A stretch of DNA of 16,035 bases from Chromatiales bacterium (lineage in GTDB: Bacteria; Pseudomonadota; Gammaproteobacteria; UBA6429; Thiohalophilaceae): contig JALTLP010000381.1 in assembly GCA_027001895.1 (NCBI GenBank), forward strand, positions 1 through 16,035, in the 5' to 3' direction. Shown in pieces: positions 7,620 to 15,300 of this stretch. A program made the position numbers and the translations under genes. The notes beneath the pieces were generated by a model that worked only from the letters and a program-made list of their open reading frames with translations, did no database searches and was not told where the DNA came from. Every line of letters begins with the position of its first letter. The stretch's first letter is position 1.

Positions 7620-8459
7620 TTACTGATTAATCTTTGCCAACTGTGCTGTCAACAATTCTGCTTTATCAGGATTAAGTCCCATAATAACACGATTTAAATA
7701 ACCCACCTGTGCAAACTGGTTTTGCTCAATCAAACGAATTGCTGCTTCATAATATGCATTACCTGCCTTATCCCAGCTGCCAATCGCATAATAAACATTC
7801 CCCAGCTCACCAAAATAATCAGCCTCATCATTTTCAAGTTCAATAAGTTCTTTATAGATTTTAATCGCAACATGCGGGTTACCTTCATGGTAAGCAATAC
7901 GTGCAACTTTCAACAAGGCACTTGCACTTGCCATTTCCTGATCCGTTGAAGCAGTTTGATCTTCGCTTTCAATATCTGTAACGGTACTACTTGTAATAGT
8001 CTGTTGATCCGAATCAGGGGTGTCCTGTAAATCAGCAGCCACGACATTACCATCTTTTTCTGATACCTCTTCTGCTGTATTATCATCTGCAACAGGCACA
8101 TCCGTAACAGCTGGATCTGAAGCAGAGCCCGTTTCTTCAACTTTAGCAATAACTTCTGACGACTCATTTTCTTCAACCGTATTGTCTTTAGTTACTTCTG
8201 TACTATCCGCTAAGGTATTTGCTTCCTGAGGCTTATCACTAACTTCATCCACTTTAATATCAGACGCATTCTCGACCGCAATAATTTGATTTGTTTTTGA
8301 AAAGGCTGCAAGTTTTGGATGTATACGTTCCGCATAGCTATTGATTTTTTGTGCGATATTTTCAGGTAAGATCTGATGCCGATAATAATAGACTGTAACG
8401 ATTCCAAACAAAACCAGAATCAATATTATATGGCTTAACAGATGGCGTAATAATTTCAT
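7620..8459 (-). CDS. Membrane-anchored TPR protein with acidic linker
   Basis: A 279-residue protein with an N-terminal hydrophobic anchor (about 5-26) after MKLLRHLLSH, a long acidic Ser/Thr/Asp/Glu-rich, probably disordered linker (about 62-178), and a C-terminal tetratricopeptide domain (about 180-246: ALLKVARIAYHEGNPHVAIK, then FGELGNVYYAIGSWDKAGNAY). TPR units bind partner proteins. The anchor is likely uncleaved, placing the TPR in the periplasm. The start has AGAGGA seven bases upstream and lies 18 bases after the ParA-type ATPase gene, so the two are surely cotranscribed. It may be an adaptor in whatever complex the cluster builds. Domain call is good, function unknown. Confidence 0.82.
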   Translation of the reverse strand: MKLLRHLLSHIILILVLFGIVTVYYYRHQILPENIAQKINSYAERIHPKLAAFSKTNQIIAVENASDIKVDEVSDKPQEANTLADSTEVTKDNTVEENESSEVIAKVEETGSASDPAVTDVPVADDNTAEEVSEKDGNVVAADLQDTPDSDQQTITSSTVTDIESEDQTASTDQEMASASALLKVARIAYHEGNPHVAIKIYKELIELENDEADYFGELGNVYYAIGSWDKAGNAYYEAAIRLIEQNQFAQVGYLNRVIMGLNPDKAELLTAQLAKINQ

Positions 8460-8477
8460 TCGTGTGTCCTCTTAATA

Positions 8478-9119
8478 TTACTGACCAAGTTCAGGAAAAA
8501 TATATTCAGCAAACAAATTAAATTCTTCGGTTGCCTTACTGCGTTTTGACATTTCAAACACAGCCATTCCCTCACTTAATGAACGCCTGAATACAGTGCG
8601 TTGAAATAATCGATTAGGTATTAAATTAATACCGGGTAACTGCTTTATAACTTCTTCTGTATCATCCGATTCTCTTACCTGCCGGTGTGTATCGGCCCTG
8701 TTTACGAATGCCCTCAGCTTCGGCGCATTGCCATTGGTTGCATCATCAACAATATCCAGAAAGCGTTGCGTAGCCCATACATCTGGCTGGCTTGGCGGTA
8801 CGGGGATAATAATCTGGTCAGAAGATTTTATCGCCACCTTCATTGCATCAAGGTTAGCCGCACCCACGTCTACAAGTACCTGTACATTTTTTGGATGATA
8901 TTTTAAATCCTCCTGCAACGTATCTCTTGGCGGGTATACCTGCAAAGGTGGCGCATAACCTTCTTCACGTCTTACTTCTGCAACATCTATCAGAGTTTGC
9001 TGTGGATCCAGATCATATGCAACAACGGGTTGTCCTTTCATTTGCAGCCATAACCCAAGGTTAAACACCACTGTGCTTTTCCCCGAACCACCTTTTAAAT
9101 TTGCAATTAAAGTAATCAT
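8478..9119 (-). CDS. Orphan ParA/MinD-family ATPase
   Basis: A 213-residue cytosolic P-loop ATPase. The deviant Walker A box KGGSGKST (9-16) has the signature lysine K9 found in ParA, MinD and McdA proteins. DLDPQQT follows at 36-42, and VLVDVGA at 81-87 is the Walker B/switch II region. The C-terminal stretch FRRSLSEGMAVFE (177-189) is typical of short ParA-like proteins. There is no N-terminal helix-turn-helix and no C-terminal MinD-type amphipathic helix is obvious. No parB-like gene lies next to it. It is embedded among membrane and secreted protein genes, which fits an orphan ParA that positions a cellular cargo, as shown for carboxysomes or chemotaxis arrays, rather than DNA partition. 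Start ATG has GGAAAT upstream. Family certain; cargo unknown. Confidence 0.93.
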   Translation of the reverse strand: MITLIANLKGGSGKSTVVFNLGLWLQMKGQPVVAYDLDPQQTLIDVAEVRREEGYAPPLQVYPPRDTLQEDLKYHPKNVQVLVDVGAANLDAMKVAIKSSDQIIIPVPPSQPDVWATQRFLDIVDDATNGNAPKLRAFVNRADTHRQVRESDDTEEVIKQLPGINLIPNRLFQRTVFRRSLSEGMAVFEMSKRSKATEEFNLFAEYIFPELGQ

Positions 9120-9134
9120 GAATTTATTTCCAGA

Positions 9135-9971
9135 CTAACCCGCCGGCTTTATATTCGTAATAGCCGGATTCTGTGATGCTTTTATATTTTCTACTTTTTT
9201 ATAACCTTTAGGGATACTGAATAATTTTCTATCCTGCTTTTTAACCTGTATATTTGTCAGCTCACGTAAGTAACCACCAGGTAATTCTTCACGAATGACC
9301 ATCTTTAATTCCGGGTCATACCATTGCTTTGATACACGATGCTGCCCGGATGGATGATTAAAGACAGATTCCCATTGCTCAAGCTTGCGCCCGTTAACAG
9401 TCGTATTTCCCAGCATTTTTAATTCTGAAACACTACCATCAGGAAACATTTCTTTTATTGCAATGCGGCGCTTTACATCAATCCAGTGCAGGCTTTTAAA
9501 TGGTTTTCCATTAATAACTCTTTCAACCTGCCATTTTTCTACCTGTCTTTTATTTAGTTTTTCTGTCCCCATATTTTTACATTTTGCATTTTTAACACCA
9601 TCACAGGGTGTTTTTACTGACTTACCCGACCACGTTCTTGAACCAGGCAAACCTTTTTGTTCGATATACATCTTCTGATCCGGATAAAGTAAAATTCTTT
9701 TTCCCTTTGCAGGGAAGGCAATATCAACAATACGATAGCCTTGTTGATTTAATTCTGTTCTTACTGCATTTTTACTTACGTACATTTTAGACATTAACGG
9801 TGGCCGACCGGGTGATAACTGAATTGCATCAGCCGAGAATTCAACACTAATCTGAAACGCATTGGCACAAAATGAAAACAACCAGAGCAAACTCATTACT
9901 CCAATAATTTTTAATTGTCTTCTCACTTTATTCACCTGTTTACTTTTAAATAATATGTCATTTAATTTCAT
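9135..9971 (-). CDS. Periplasmic DUF4412/LolA-like beta-structure protein
   Basis: A 278-residue secreted protein. A hydrophobic signal sequence (about 20-38) ends in FCANA, after a long basic N-region. The mature chain has regular beta-strand pairs (MYVSKNAVRTEL, RILLYPDQKMYIEQ, WIDVKRRIAIKEMFPDG, QWYDPELKMVIREE) and ends with LFSIPKGYKKV, the pattern I associate with DUF4412 / outer-membrane lipoprotein sorting folds. Two cysteines (C123, C131) could form a disulfide. No lipobox cysteine follows the signal. The ATG at 9971 has no ribosome site; GTG at 9926 with AGGTGA upstream would give a normal-length signal peptide and may be the real start. It follows the sulfur-globule-like gene after a strong hairpin and precedes the ATPase by 15 bases. 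Fold tentative; role unknown. Confidence 0.75.
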   Translation of the reverse strand: MKLNDILFKSKQVNKVRRQLKIIGVMSLLWLFSFCANAFQISVEFSADAIQLSPGRPPLMSKMYVSKNAVRTELNQQGYRIVDIAFPAKGKRILLYPDQKMYIEQKGLPGSRTWSGKSVKTPCDGVKNAKCKNMGTEKLNKRQVEKWQVERVINGKPFKSLHWIDVKRRIAIKEMFPDGSVSELKMLGNTTVNGRKLEQWESVFNHPSGQHRVSKQWYDPELKMVIREELPGGYLRELTNIQVKKQDRKLFSIPKGYKKVENIKASQNPAITNIKPAG

Positions 9972-9993
9972 GTCAAACTAATGGATAGGCATG

Positions 9994-10019
9994 GGGGTTC
10001 GATACAAGTACCGAACCCC
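9994..10019 (-). other. Stem-loop between sulfur-globule-like gene and next gene
   Basis: GGGGTTCG (9994-10001) and CGAACCCC (10012-10019) form a perfect 8-bp, GC-rich stem around a 10-base loop. Neither side is followed by a T-tract, so it does not look like a standard Rho-independent terminator. In the transcript it sits 11 bases after the stop of the Gly-rich gene, a position where stem-loops protect an upstream message from 3' exonucleases and let the first gene be expressed more than those behind it. That role is an inference. Confidence 0.6.
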
Positions 10020-10030
10020 TGTACCCACTA

Positions 10031-10510
10031 CTATTTACCTGACTTGGCAGGTGCCTGTTGCTGTGCAGGTGGTTGTCCCCAACCTGGCGCACCATAACCT
10101 GGACCGCCGTAACCCGGACCTGGGCCATAGTAAGCAGGAGGTGGTGGTGGATAGTAACCGCCACCATAGCCTGGACCGTAACCACCATAGTAAGGATTAC
10201 CATAACCATTACCGTAATAGTTACCATACCCGTTACCATAGCCATTACCGTAACCATTGCCATAGCCACCCATATTGCTGTTACCACGAGTGCTCATGCT
10301 GAAGCTCATGTCACCATCGCCCCAACCGTTGCCCCAGCCATTACCGTTGCCCCAACCGTTATTGCCCCAACCGTTGTTGCCCCAACCATTATTACCCCAG
10401 TTCCAGGGAGCGCCACCGCCCCATGGTCCCCAGGCATTGGCTGATGAGAATGGCAAAGCTAATGCCATTACAATTGCAGCTGCTCCAATTGCTTTTTTCA
10501 TTTTCATCAT
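10031..10510 (-). CDS. Secreted Gly/Asn/Trp/Tyr-rich protein, sulfur globule protein-like
   Basis: A 159-residue low-complexity secreted protein. A clear signal peptide (1-26, cleavage after SSANA) leads to WGPWGGG, a run of NNGWG units (38-53), the DGDMSFSMSTRG segment (66-76), GYGN repeats (83-104), a GPGYGG-rich part with PPPPP, and an Ala/Gln/Lys tail. The WGPWG opening after the signal, the MSFSM-x-RG segment and the Gly/Tyr repeats resemble sulfur globule envelope proteins (Sgp) of sulfur-oxidising gammaproteobacteria, as far as I recall them. Sgp proteins coat periplasmic sulfur deposits. A generic glycine-rich wall or matrix protein remains possible. AGGAG lies seven bases before the start. 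Its own hairpin-containing leader and the stem-loop behind it suggest separately tuned, probably high expression. Confidence 0.75.
   Translation of the reverse strand: MMKMKKAIGAAAIVMALALPFSSANAWGPWGGGAPWNWGNNGWGNNGWGNNGWGNGNGWGNGWGDGDMSFSMSTRGNSNMGGYGNGYGNGYGNGYGNYYGNGYGNPYYGGYGPGYGGGYYPPPPPAYYGPGPGYGGPGYGAPGWGQPPAQQQAPAKSGK
10090..10397 (-). repeat. Short coding tandem repeats (GYGN and NNGWG units)
   Basis: Within the Gly-rich gene, 12- to 15-base units recur: CATAACCATTACCGTA-type units at about 10200-10268 code for GYGN, and CCCCAACCGTTATTG-type units at about 10320-10397 code for NNGWG. They are in frame and explain the long spurious open frames on the opposite strand. Confidence 0.7.
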
Positions 10511-10538
10511 TACTCTTCTCCTAACAATTTAAGTTTGC

Positions 10539-10556
10539 GATATGAGTAATCATATC
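10539..10556 (-). promoter_or_regulatory. Perfect 7-bp palindrome in the leader
   Basis: GATATGA and TCATATC are perfect arms around a 4-base loop (TTAC on the transcribed strand). It ends about 28 bases before the start codon of the Gly-rich gene. It could be a 5' stabilising hairpin in the mRNA or an operator dyad. Confidence 0.45.
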
Positions 10557-10618
10557 TTTACACTCTATTAAGTCTTAAAAGCGATAGCCAAGAGTGCGTA
10601 GCTATTACCTTATCTTTT

Positions 10619-10647
10619 CGAAGGCTGTACTACTGATCAGCACTTCG
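10619..10647 (-). other. Bulged hairpin downstream of the Gly/Pro/Tyr-rich gene
   Basis: On the - strand CGAAG-T-GCTG pairs with CAGC-CTTCG, a 9-bp stem with one bulged T and a 10-base loop. It starts 18 bases after the stop of the upstream gene. It is followed by AAAAG rather than T residues, so it is more likely an mRNA processing or stability element, or an attenuator, than an intrinsic terminator. Confidence 0.4.
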
Positions 10648-10664
10648 GAAACTGTTGTCAATCA

Positions 10665-11258
10665 TTACCATGGATAACCTGAAGTTCCAGGGTAACCCAG
10701 CCCCGTTGGGTAACCCCCGATAAAACCTGAACCGCCAGGATAAGCCAAACCTGGAGCCATTAATAATGGTGTCGTGTACGGAAACCCCAAACCACCCAAA
10801 CCCGGTGTTACAAGATTTGGCGCCAGTATGTTTGGATAAGCCGGATATACACCGGGGTATACCGAAGGATAAGCAGGGCTTACGCCATAATACACTCCAC
10901 CTGGAATAGCATAAGGCTGCGGGTTGGCTGCGCTATTAAAATTTTCATTGTATGAGCGATAGTTATAGTCAGGCGTCTTACTGCGTGTATATCGTTTTTC
11001 TTCTGGTTGTTGTCCCCAACCCTGACGACGTCGTTGACTTACTTTTTTGTAGTCACTTCGCTGCACAGTACGTGGCTGAACATAACTATTAGAATGTCCC
11101 CGCTTATTTCGATACATCATAGGCTTGCCAAACATTGCTCTTTCCCAACGTTTTGGCCATTGATCTGACGAATAAACAATAGATTGCGCATAAGCATTTG
11201 TTAAAAACACGCAAAGCCCTGTAACTGCCAGAGTATATTTGTTAAATGCTTTAATCAT
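10665..11258 (-). CDS. Secreted Gly/Pro/Tyr-rich low-complexity protein
   Basis: A 197-residue exported protein that I do not recognise. Starting at ATG 11258, which has AGGGG seven bases upstream, it has a normal signal peptide (1-24, cleavage after TNAYA). The frame extends upstream to 11333, but that would put about 25 residues before the signal. The mature protein opens with SSDQWPKRWERAMFG, continues as a strongly basic polar region (about 40-95), and ends in repeats rich in Gly, Pro and Tyr (YPSVYPGVYPAYP, GGYPTGLGYPGTSGYPW). A basic head and aromatic Gly/Pro tail suggest a self-associating surface or periplasmic matrix protein. It lies 32 bases after the Gln-rich repeat gene and 154 bases before the sulfur-globule-like gene. 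Confidence 0.78.
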   Translation of the reverse strand: MIKAFNKYTLAVTGLCVFLTNAYAQSIVYSSDQWPKRWERAMFGKPMMYRNKRGHSNSYVQPRTVQRSDYKKVSQRRRQGWGQQPEEKRYTRSKTPDYNYRSYNENFNSAANPQPYAIPGGVYYGVSPAYPSVYPGVYPAYPNILAPNLVTPGLGGLGFPYTTPLLMAPGLAYPGGSGFIGGYPTGLGYPGTSGYPW

Positions 11259-11290
11259 ATTTAAACCCCTAAACCCTTTTATAAATACAA

Positions 11291-12283
11291 CTACCAACGG
11301 CGATAGTGTTGTTGAAAGCGCTGATATCCCCACATGGGTGGCCTGCCATAAGATTGATTTACTGGTGGCAATGGGCGCTGATAGACACGTTGTTGTTGCT
11401 TAACCCAGTCTGGAACCTGTGGCGCTTGTTGAGCACGTTGCTGTTGTTGCTTAACCCAGTCTGGAACCTGCGGTGCTTGTTGAGCACGTCGCTGTTGTTG
11501 CTTAACCCAGTCTGGAACCTGCGGTGCTTGTTGAGCACGTTGCTGTTGTTGCTTTACCCAGTCTGGAACCTGTGGCGCTTGTTGAGCACGTTGCTGTTGT
11601 TGCTTTACCCAGTCTGGAACCTGTGGCGCTTGTTGAGCACGTTGCTGTTGTTGCTTTACCCAATCCGGCACTTGTGGAGGTTGCTGGGCACGTTGCTGTT
11701 GTTGCTTTACCCAGTCTGGAACCTGTGGCGCTTGTTGAGCACGTTGCTGTTGTTGCTTTACCCAGTCTGGAACCTGTGGCGCTTGTTGAGCACGTTGCTG
11801 TTGTTGCTTTACCCAGTCCGGCACTTGTGGAGCTTGTTGTGTCCAGGCAGGAGGTGCAGGTGGTGTCCACTGTCTGGGGTTAAATCTTTGCGGATTAAAC
11901 CGTGGTGATGGCTGAAACCTTTGCGAAGATCTTTGTTGTTGTGTTTGAGCTTGTTGCTGCGGTGCCTGCGCTAATTGTTGATTGTATCCTGCATTTTTAT
12001 CAGCTACAGGCTTGTTTACATCTGCCTTTTTAGCTGACTGTGAATTTTTACTAATTCGTGATGGCTCTGTACGCTTTGGAATAACTGTACGCATATCTGG
12101 AAGATTGTGAATAGAACGATATGGCCCAACAGGCGGTGCTGGCATCATTGTGTTTCCAGCTTCTTTTTTATCACTCCCGACATTATCTGTGTCTTCGGCA
12201 AAAACAATTGATGTGGCCAGTGCGATGCTTATAACCAGTATCAATATAAACAATTTAATTAAAATATTAGTGTCTTTGTACAT
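11291..12283 (-). CDS. Secreted Gln/Pro-rich protein with nine 17-residue repeats
   Basis: Exported repeat protein, 330 residues from ATG 12283. That ATG has GAGG eight bases upstream and gives a normal signal peptide (cleavage near SIVFA-EDT). The alternative ATG at 12307, directly after the pump's stop codon, lacks a ribosome site. After a polar linker and a Gln/Arg/Phe/Pro-rich segment come nine tandem copies of QAPQVPDWVKQQQQRAQ, then a tail ending in YGRPPMWGYQRFQQHYRRW. Each unit has one Trp, one Pro-x-x-Pro turn and a polar helix-prone stretch, suggesting a periodic fibrous or binding array. It directly follows the RND gene (24 bases from stop to start) and should be cotranscribed with it. 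Gene certain; function unknown. Confidence 0.82.
   Translation of the reverse strand: MYKDTNILIKLFILILVISIALATSIVFAEDTDNVGSDKKEAGNTMMPAPPVGPYRSIHNLPDMRTVIPKRTEPSRISKNSQSAKKADVNKPVADKNAGYNQQLAQAPQQQAQTQQQRSSQRFQPSPRFNPQRFNPRQWTPPAPPAWTQQAPQVPDWVKQQQQRAQQAPQVPDWVKQQQQRAQQAPQVPDWVKQQQQRAQQPPQVPDWVKQQQQRAQQAPQVPDWVKQQQQRAQQAPQVPDWVKQQQQRAQQAPQVPDWVKQQQRRAQQAPQVPDWVKQQQQRAQQAPQVPDWVKQQQRVYQRPLPPVNQSYGRPPMWGYQRFQQHYRRW
11378..11836 (-). repeat. 51-bp coding tandem repeat, nine copies
   Basis: Nine head-to-tail 51-bp units without gaps (459 bp), each encoding one 17-residue repeat. Silent variants group the copies. In protein order, units 1-6 have GTAAAG for Val-Lys while units 7-9 have GTTAAG. Units 1 and 4 share a distinctive CCGGCACTTG variant, each followed by two CTGGAACCTG copies. 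This implies a three-unit block (1-3, 4-6) that duplicated, i.e. growth by unequal exchange or slippage. Confidence 0.95.
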
Positions 12284-12307
12284 TATTCTTGCCTCGTTAC
12301 TCATCAT

Positions 12308-15300
12308 TTATTTTTTCTTTAACTGAATACCACGTCGTTTTTTCTTGTTTTGCGCTTTCTTGCTTGTTGTCTTTTTTTCATTCTCAGCATTAGCTTTTTT
12401 CGCTGTTGCTTTTTTACTGGATGTTGTTTTTTTCTTTTTGTTTGTTTTTTTACGACTTACTTTTGTTTTCTGTGCCTTATTATCTTTTCCGGTTTCAGTG
12501 TCTTTATCCATATCATCAGACTTCTTATTATTTTTTACACCGTCTGATGATGAACTGCCTTGACCTGTATCAGTATTTTCTGAATTACCGTCATTATCCT
12601 TGTTTAAAATTCTGCTTTTTATGCTTATTACAAGTTCTTGCAAGTACAACTTAATCTTTAAACCATAATCCGTTAGTAAAACTAACAATGACGCTATTGC
12701 CTGTTTGGTTTTATTCAATGACAACTTGTCTTTTAATTGTGAAAAAACGTCTGTCTTATCGCCTGATTCAATGGTGTCATCCTCATCGTTGTCAGCAGGG
12801 ACAGGCTGATCTAATAAAATATAAAACTGTTTCTTCAGGCTGATACACCCCAGGGGAATAACAACAAGGGTTAATACGGTTGCAACTGCCGCACCAAACA
12901 ACAGGCTCACCGCCATTCCCTGGAAAATTGGATCGGTAATAATCATCCATGCACCGGCCATCAAGGTTAAGGCCGTAATTAAAATTGGACGCATTCTTAT
13001 TTGCCCGGCACTCACAACTGCTTCGGTAATAGCCATGCCTTTCCCGACTTCAGTTTTTACAAACTCAACCAGTAAAATAGAATTACGTACCACAATACCT
13101 GCAAGAGCGATAAAACCAATCATTGAGGTTGCGGTAAACTCTGCATCCATTAACCAGTGTCCCGGAATAATACCAATAAGAGTTAAGGGGATCGGTGCCA
13201 TTATTAATCCCGCAAGAGTAAAGTTTTTAAATTCCCAAACAATCAAACCGTAAATTAAAACTAGTGCCGCCATAAATGCCAGCCCCATATCACGGAAAGT
13301 TTCATAAGTCACAGTCCATTCTCCACCCCATTCAAAGCCGGACTTTATATCTTCTTCCGGTGGCGCAATTAAACCCATTGGCATACCTGTCATGGTAATA
13401 CCGTCCGGGGTTGTGTAATTTTCCAGCATATCTTCGACATTAAACATACCGTAGATAGGCGCACCTAAGCGTCCTTCCATTTCACCGGTAACATATTCAA
13501 CACCACGCAAATCTTTATGAAAAATAATGGGGTCTTCTTTTACCAGCATAAAGCGACCCAGTTCACCAAGTGGAATTGTTTTACCGCTGTTTGACATAAC
13601 TGGTAAGTTTTTAAGGCGTTGGATCTGGGATCGAACTGATAGTGGCACCTGTAAAACAATATAGGTCGGCTCACGCACAACTCCGCGCTTGATATCCCCT
13701 AAACGGTATCCTCCCATCGACATAGCAAGATGCTGGTTTATCGTATCGACTGAGATACCAAAACGTACCGCCTTTTCAATATCTACTTCAAAGCGCCAGT
13801 AGTTATATTCTGCGGGCAAGTAGTTATCGACATCAACCACCCCCTCTGCCTGTTCAAAGATACTCGTCATATCTCTGGCAACTTGTCGACGAGTATTAGC
13901 ATCCGGGCCATAAATCTCTGCTACTACGGTTTGTAACACCGGTGGGCCAGGCGGCATTTCAACAACCTGAGTACGGATACCCGTACGATTAATATCAGAT
14001 CTGGATGCAATAAATTCCTTAATAATATGACGTGCATCGACAGCAATATCATGACTTGGGCGTTCACGCTCTTCCTTGTCTTTTAGCATGACCTGAATAT
14101 CCGCTTCCCAGGGTTGCTGGCGAAGATAATAATGGCGCACCATGCCATTAAAATTAAAGGGAGATGCAGTACCAACATAAGATTGCACCGCTGTGACTTC
14201 CGGAATAGCCCGTAATTTTTCGACAATCTGCTGAGTGACATTTGCTGTTACGGGTAATGCTGTACCTTCCGGCATATTAACAACAACATTAAACTCCGGT
14301 TTGTTATCAAACGGCAACATTTTTACCGTAACGGCCGTGGTGTAAAACATACTGCATGCAAGTAATGTAAGAATTATCAACCCGAATAAAAAACCTTTAC
14401 CATAAGTTTTATTTGTACATAGTGGCAACATACAGGGTTTATAGTATTTACCAACCGCTTCACGAAACTTTTCTTCACGCTCTTCGGCTTTCTTTAATGC
14501 TTTAACTTGTGGACGTACCCGCATTGCAAACCACGGCGCAAACACAAAAGCGGCTATCAAAGAAAAGAACATAGCCGCAGCACCGAGCACCGGGATGGGT
14601 CGCATATACGGCCCCATTAATCCACTTACCACGCCCATTGGTAATAAAGCAGAGATAATGGTTAAGGTTGCTAAAACAGTCGGGTTGCCTACTTCGCGAA
14701 CAGCATCAATAGCGATATCGATTGTTGTTTTACCGGCTTCAAGCCAGCGCCGAAAAATATTTTCTACAACAACCGTAGCATCATCCACCAGAATACCGAT
14801 TGAAAACACCAATGCAAACAGACTGACCCTGTCAATAGTGTAGTCAATAACCCATGCTGCCCAGATTGTGACAAGGATTACAATAGGTATAACAACAACG
14901 ACTACTGAAGCCGCACGTAAACCTAAACCAATAAGGCAAAGTATTGCTACTGCGCCCGCTGCTTCAAGGAGTGCAGCCAGTAATTCATTAACTTTATCGT
15001 TTGCACTTTTTCCGTAATTACGTGTAACTTCAACATGCACATTGCCGGGGATTAAATTCCCTTTTAATGACTCAAGTTTTTTTAGAATGGCATTGGCAAC
15101 GGTTACGCCGTTGGTTCCAATTTTTTTGGCGATAGCAATGGTCACTGCCGGTTCACCATGTGAATGGTTAAAGCCAGCCTCATTTGCTGCACCTGAATAA
15201 TAATTTACAAGTTGTTTTGTTTCTTCCGGAGACTGACTAACTCGTGCCACATCACGCACATAGATAGGAGAACCATCTCTTACACCAATAACCAGTCGTG

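Larger units (their letters stand above)
10511..10664 (-). promoter_or_regulatory. Leader/intergenic region of the sulfur-globule-like gene
   Basis: A 154-base gap, the longest inside the - strand cluster, holding two inverted repeats (10539-10556 and 10619-10647) and the AGGAG site before the start at 10510. A TTGACA hexamer occurs on the - strand at about 10655-10660, but no good -10 lies 16-18 bases further on. An AT-rich part (10545-10580) might hold a second promoter. I expect an internal promoter here but cannot fix it. Confidence 0.45.

Noticed and set aside
9991..10444. Open frames opposite or overlapping the Gly-rich gene (9991-10302, 10058-10444, - strand 9973-10287)
   Set aside because: Shadows of the GYGN/NNGWG repeats; the - strand 10031-10510 frame has the signal peptide and ribosome site.
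11378..11836. CRISPR-like array
   Set aside because: Units are contiguous without unique spacers and are in frame within a protein-coding gene.
11306..11908. Long open frames on the + strand across the Gln-rich gene (also 11524-11883, and - strand 11502-11870)
   Set aside because: They exist because the 51-bp repeat length is a multiple of three and lacks stops in several frames; no ribosome sites, and composition is a by-product of the repeat.
12311..12481. Separate histone-like gene at the end of the RND gene
   Set aside because: The lysine-rich part is continuous in frame with the permease and has no start codon with a ribosome site of its own.
12345..12654. Phe/Leu-rich + strand open frames opposite the lysine-rich tail
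   Set aside because: They are the complement of the AAA/AAG-rich coding strand; no ribosome site or recognisable protein.
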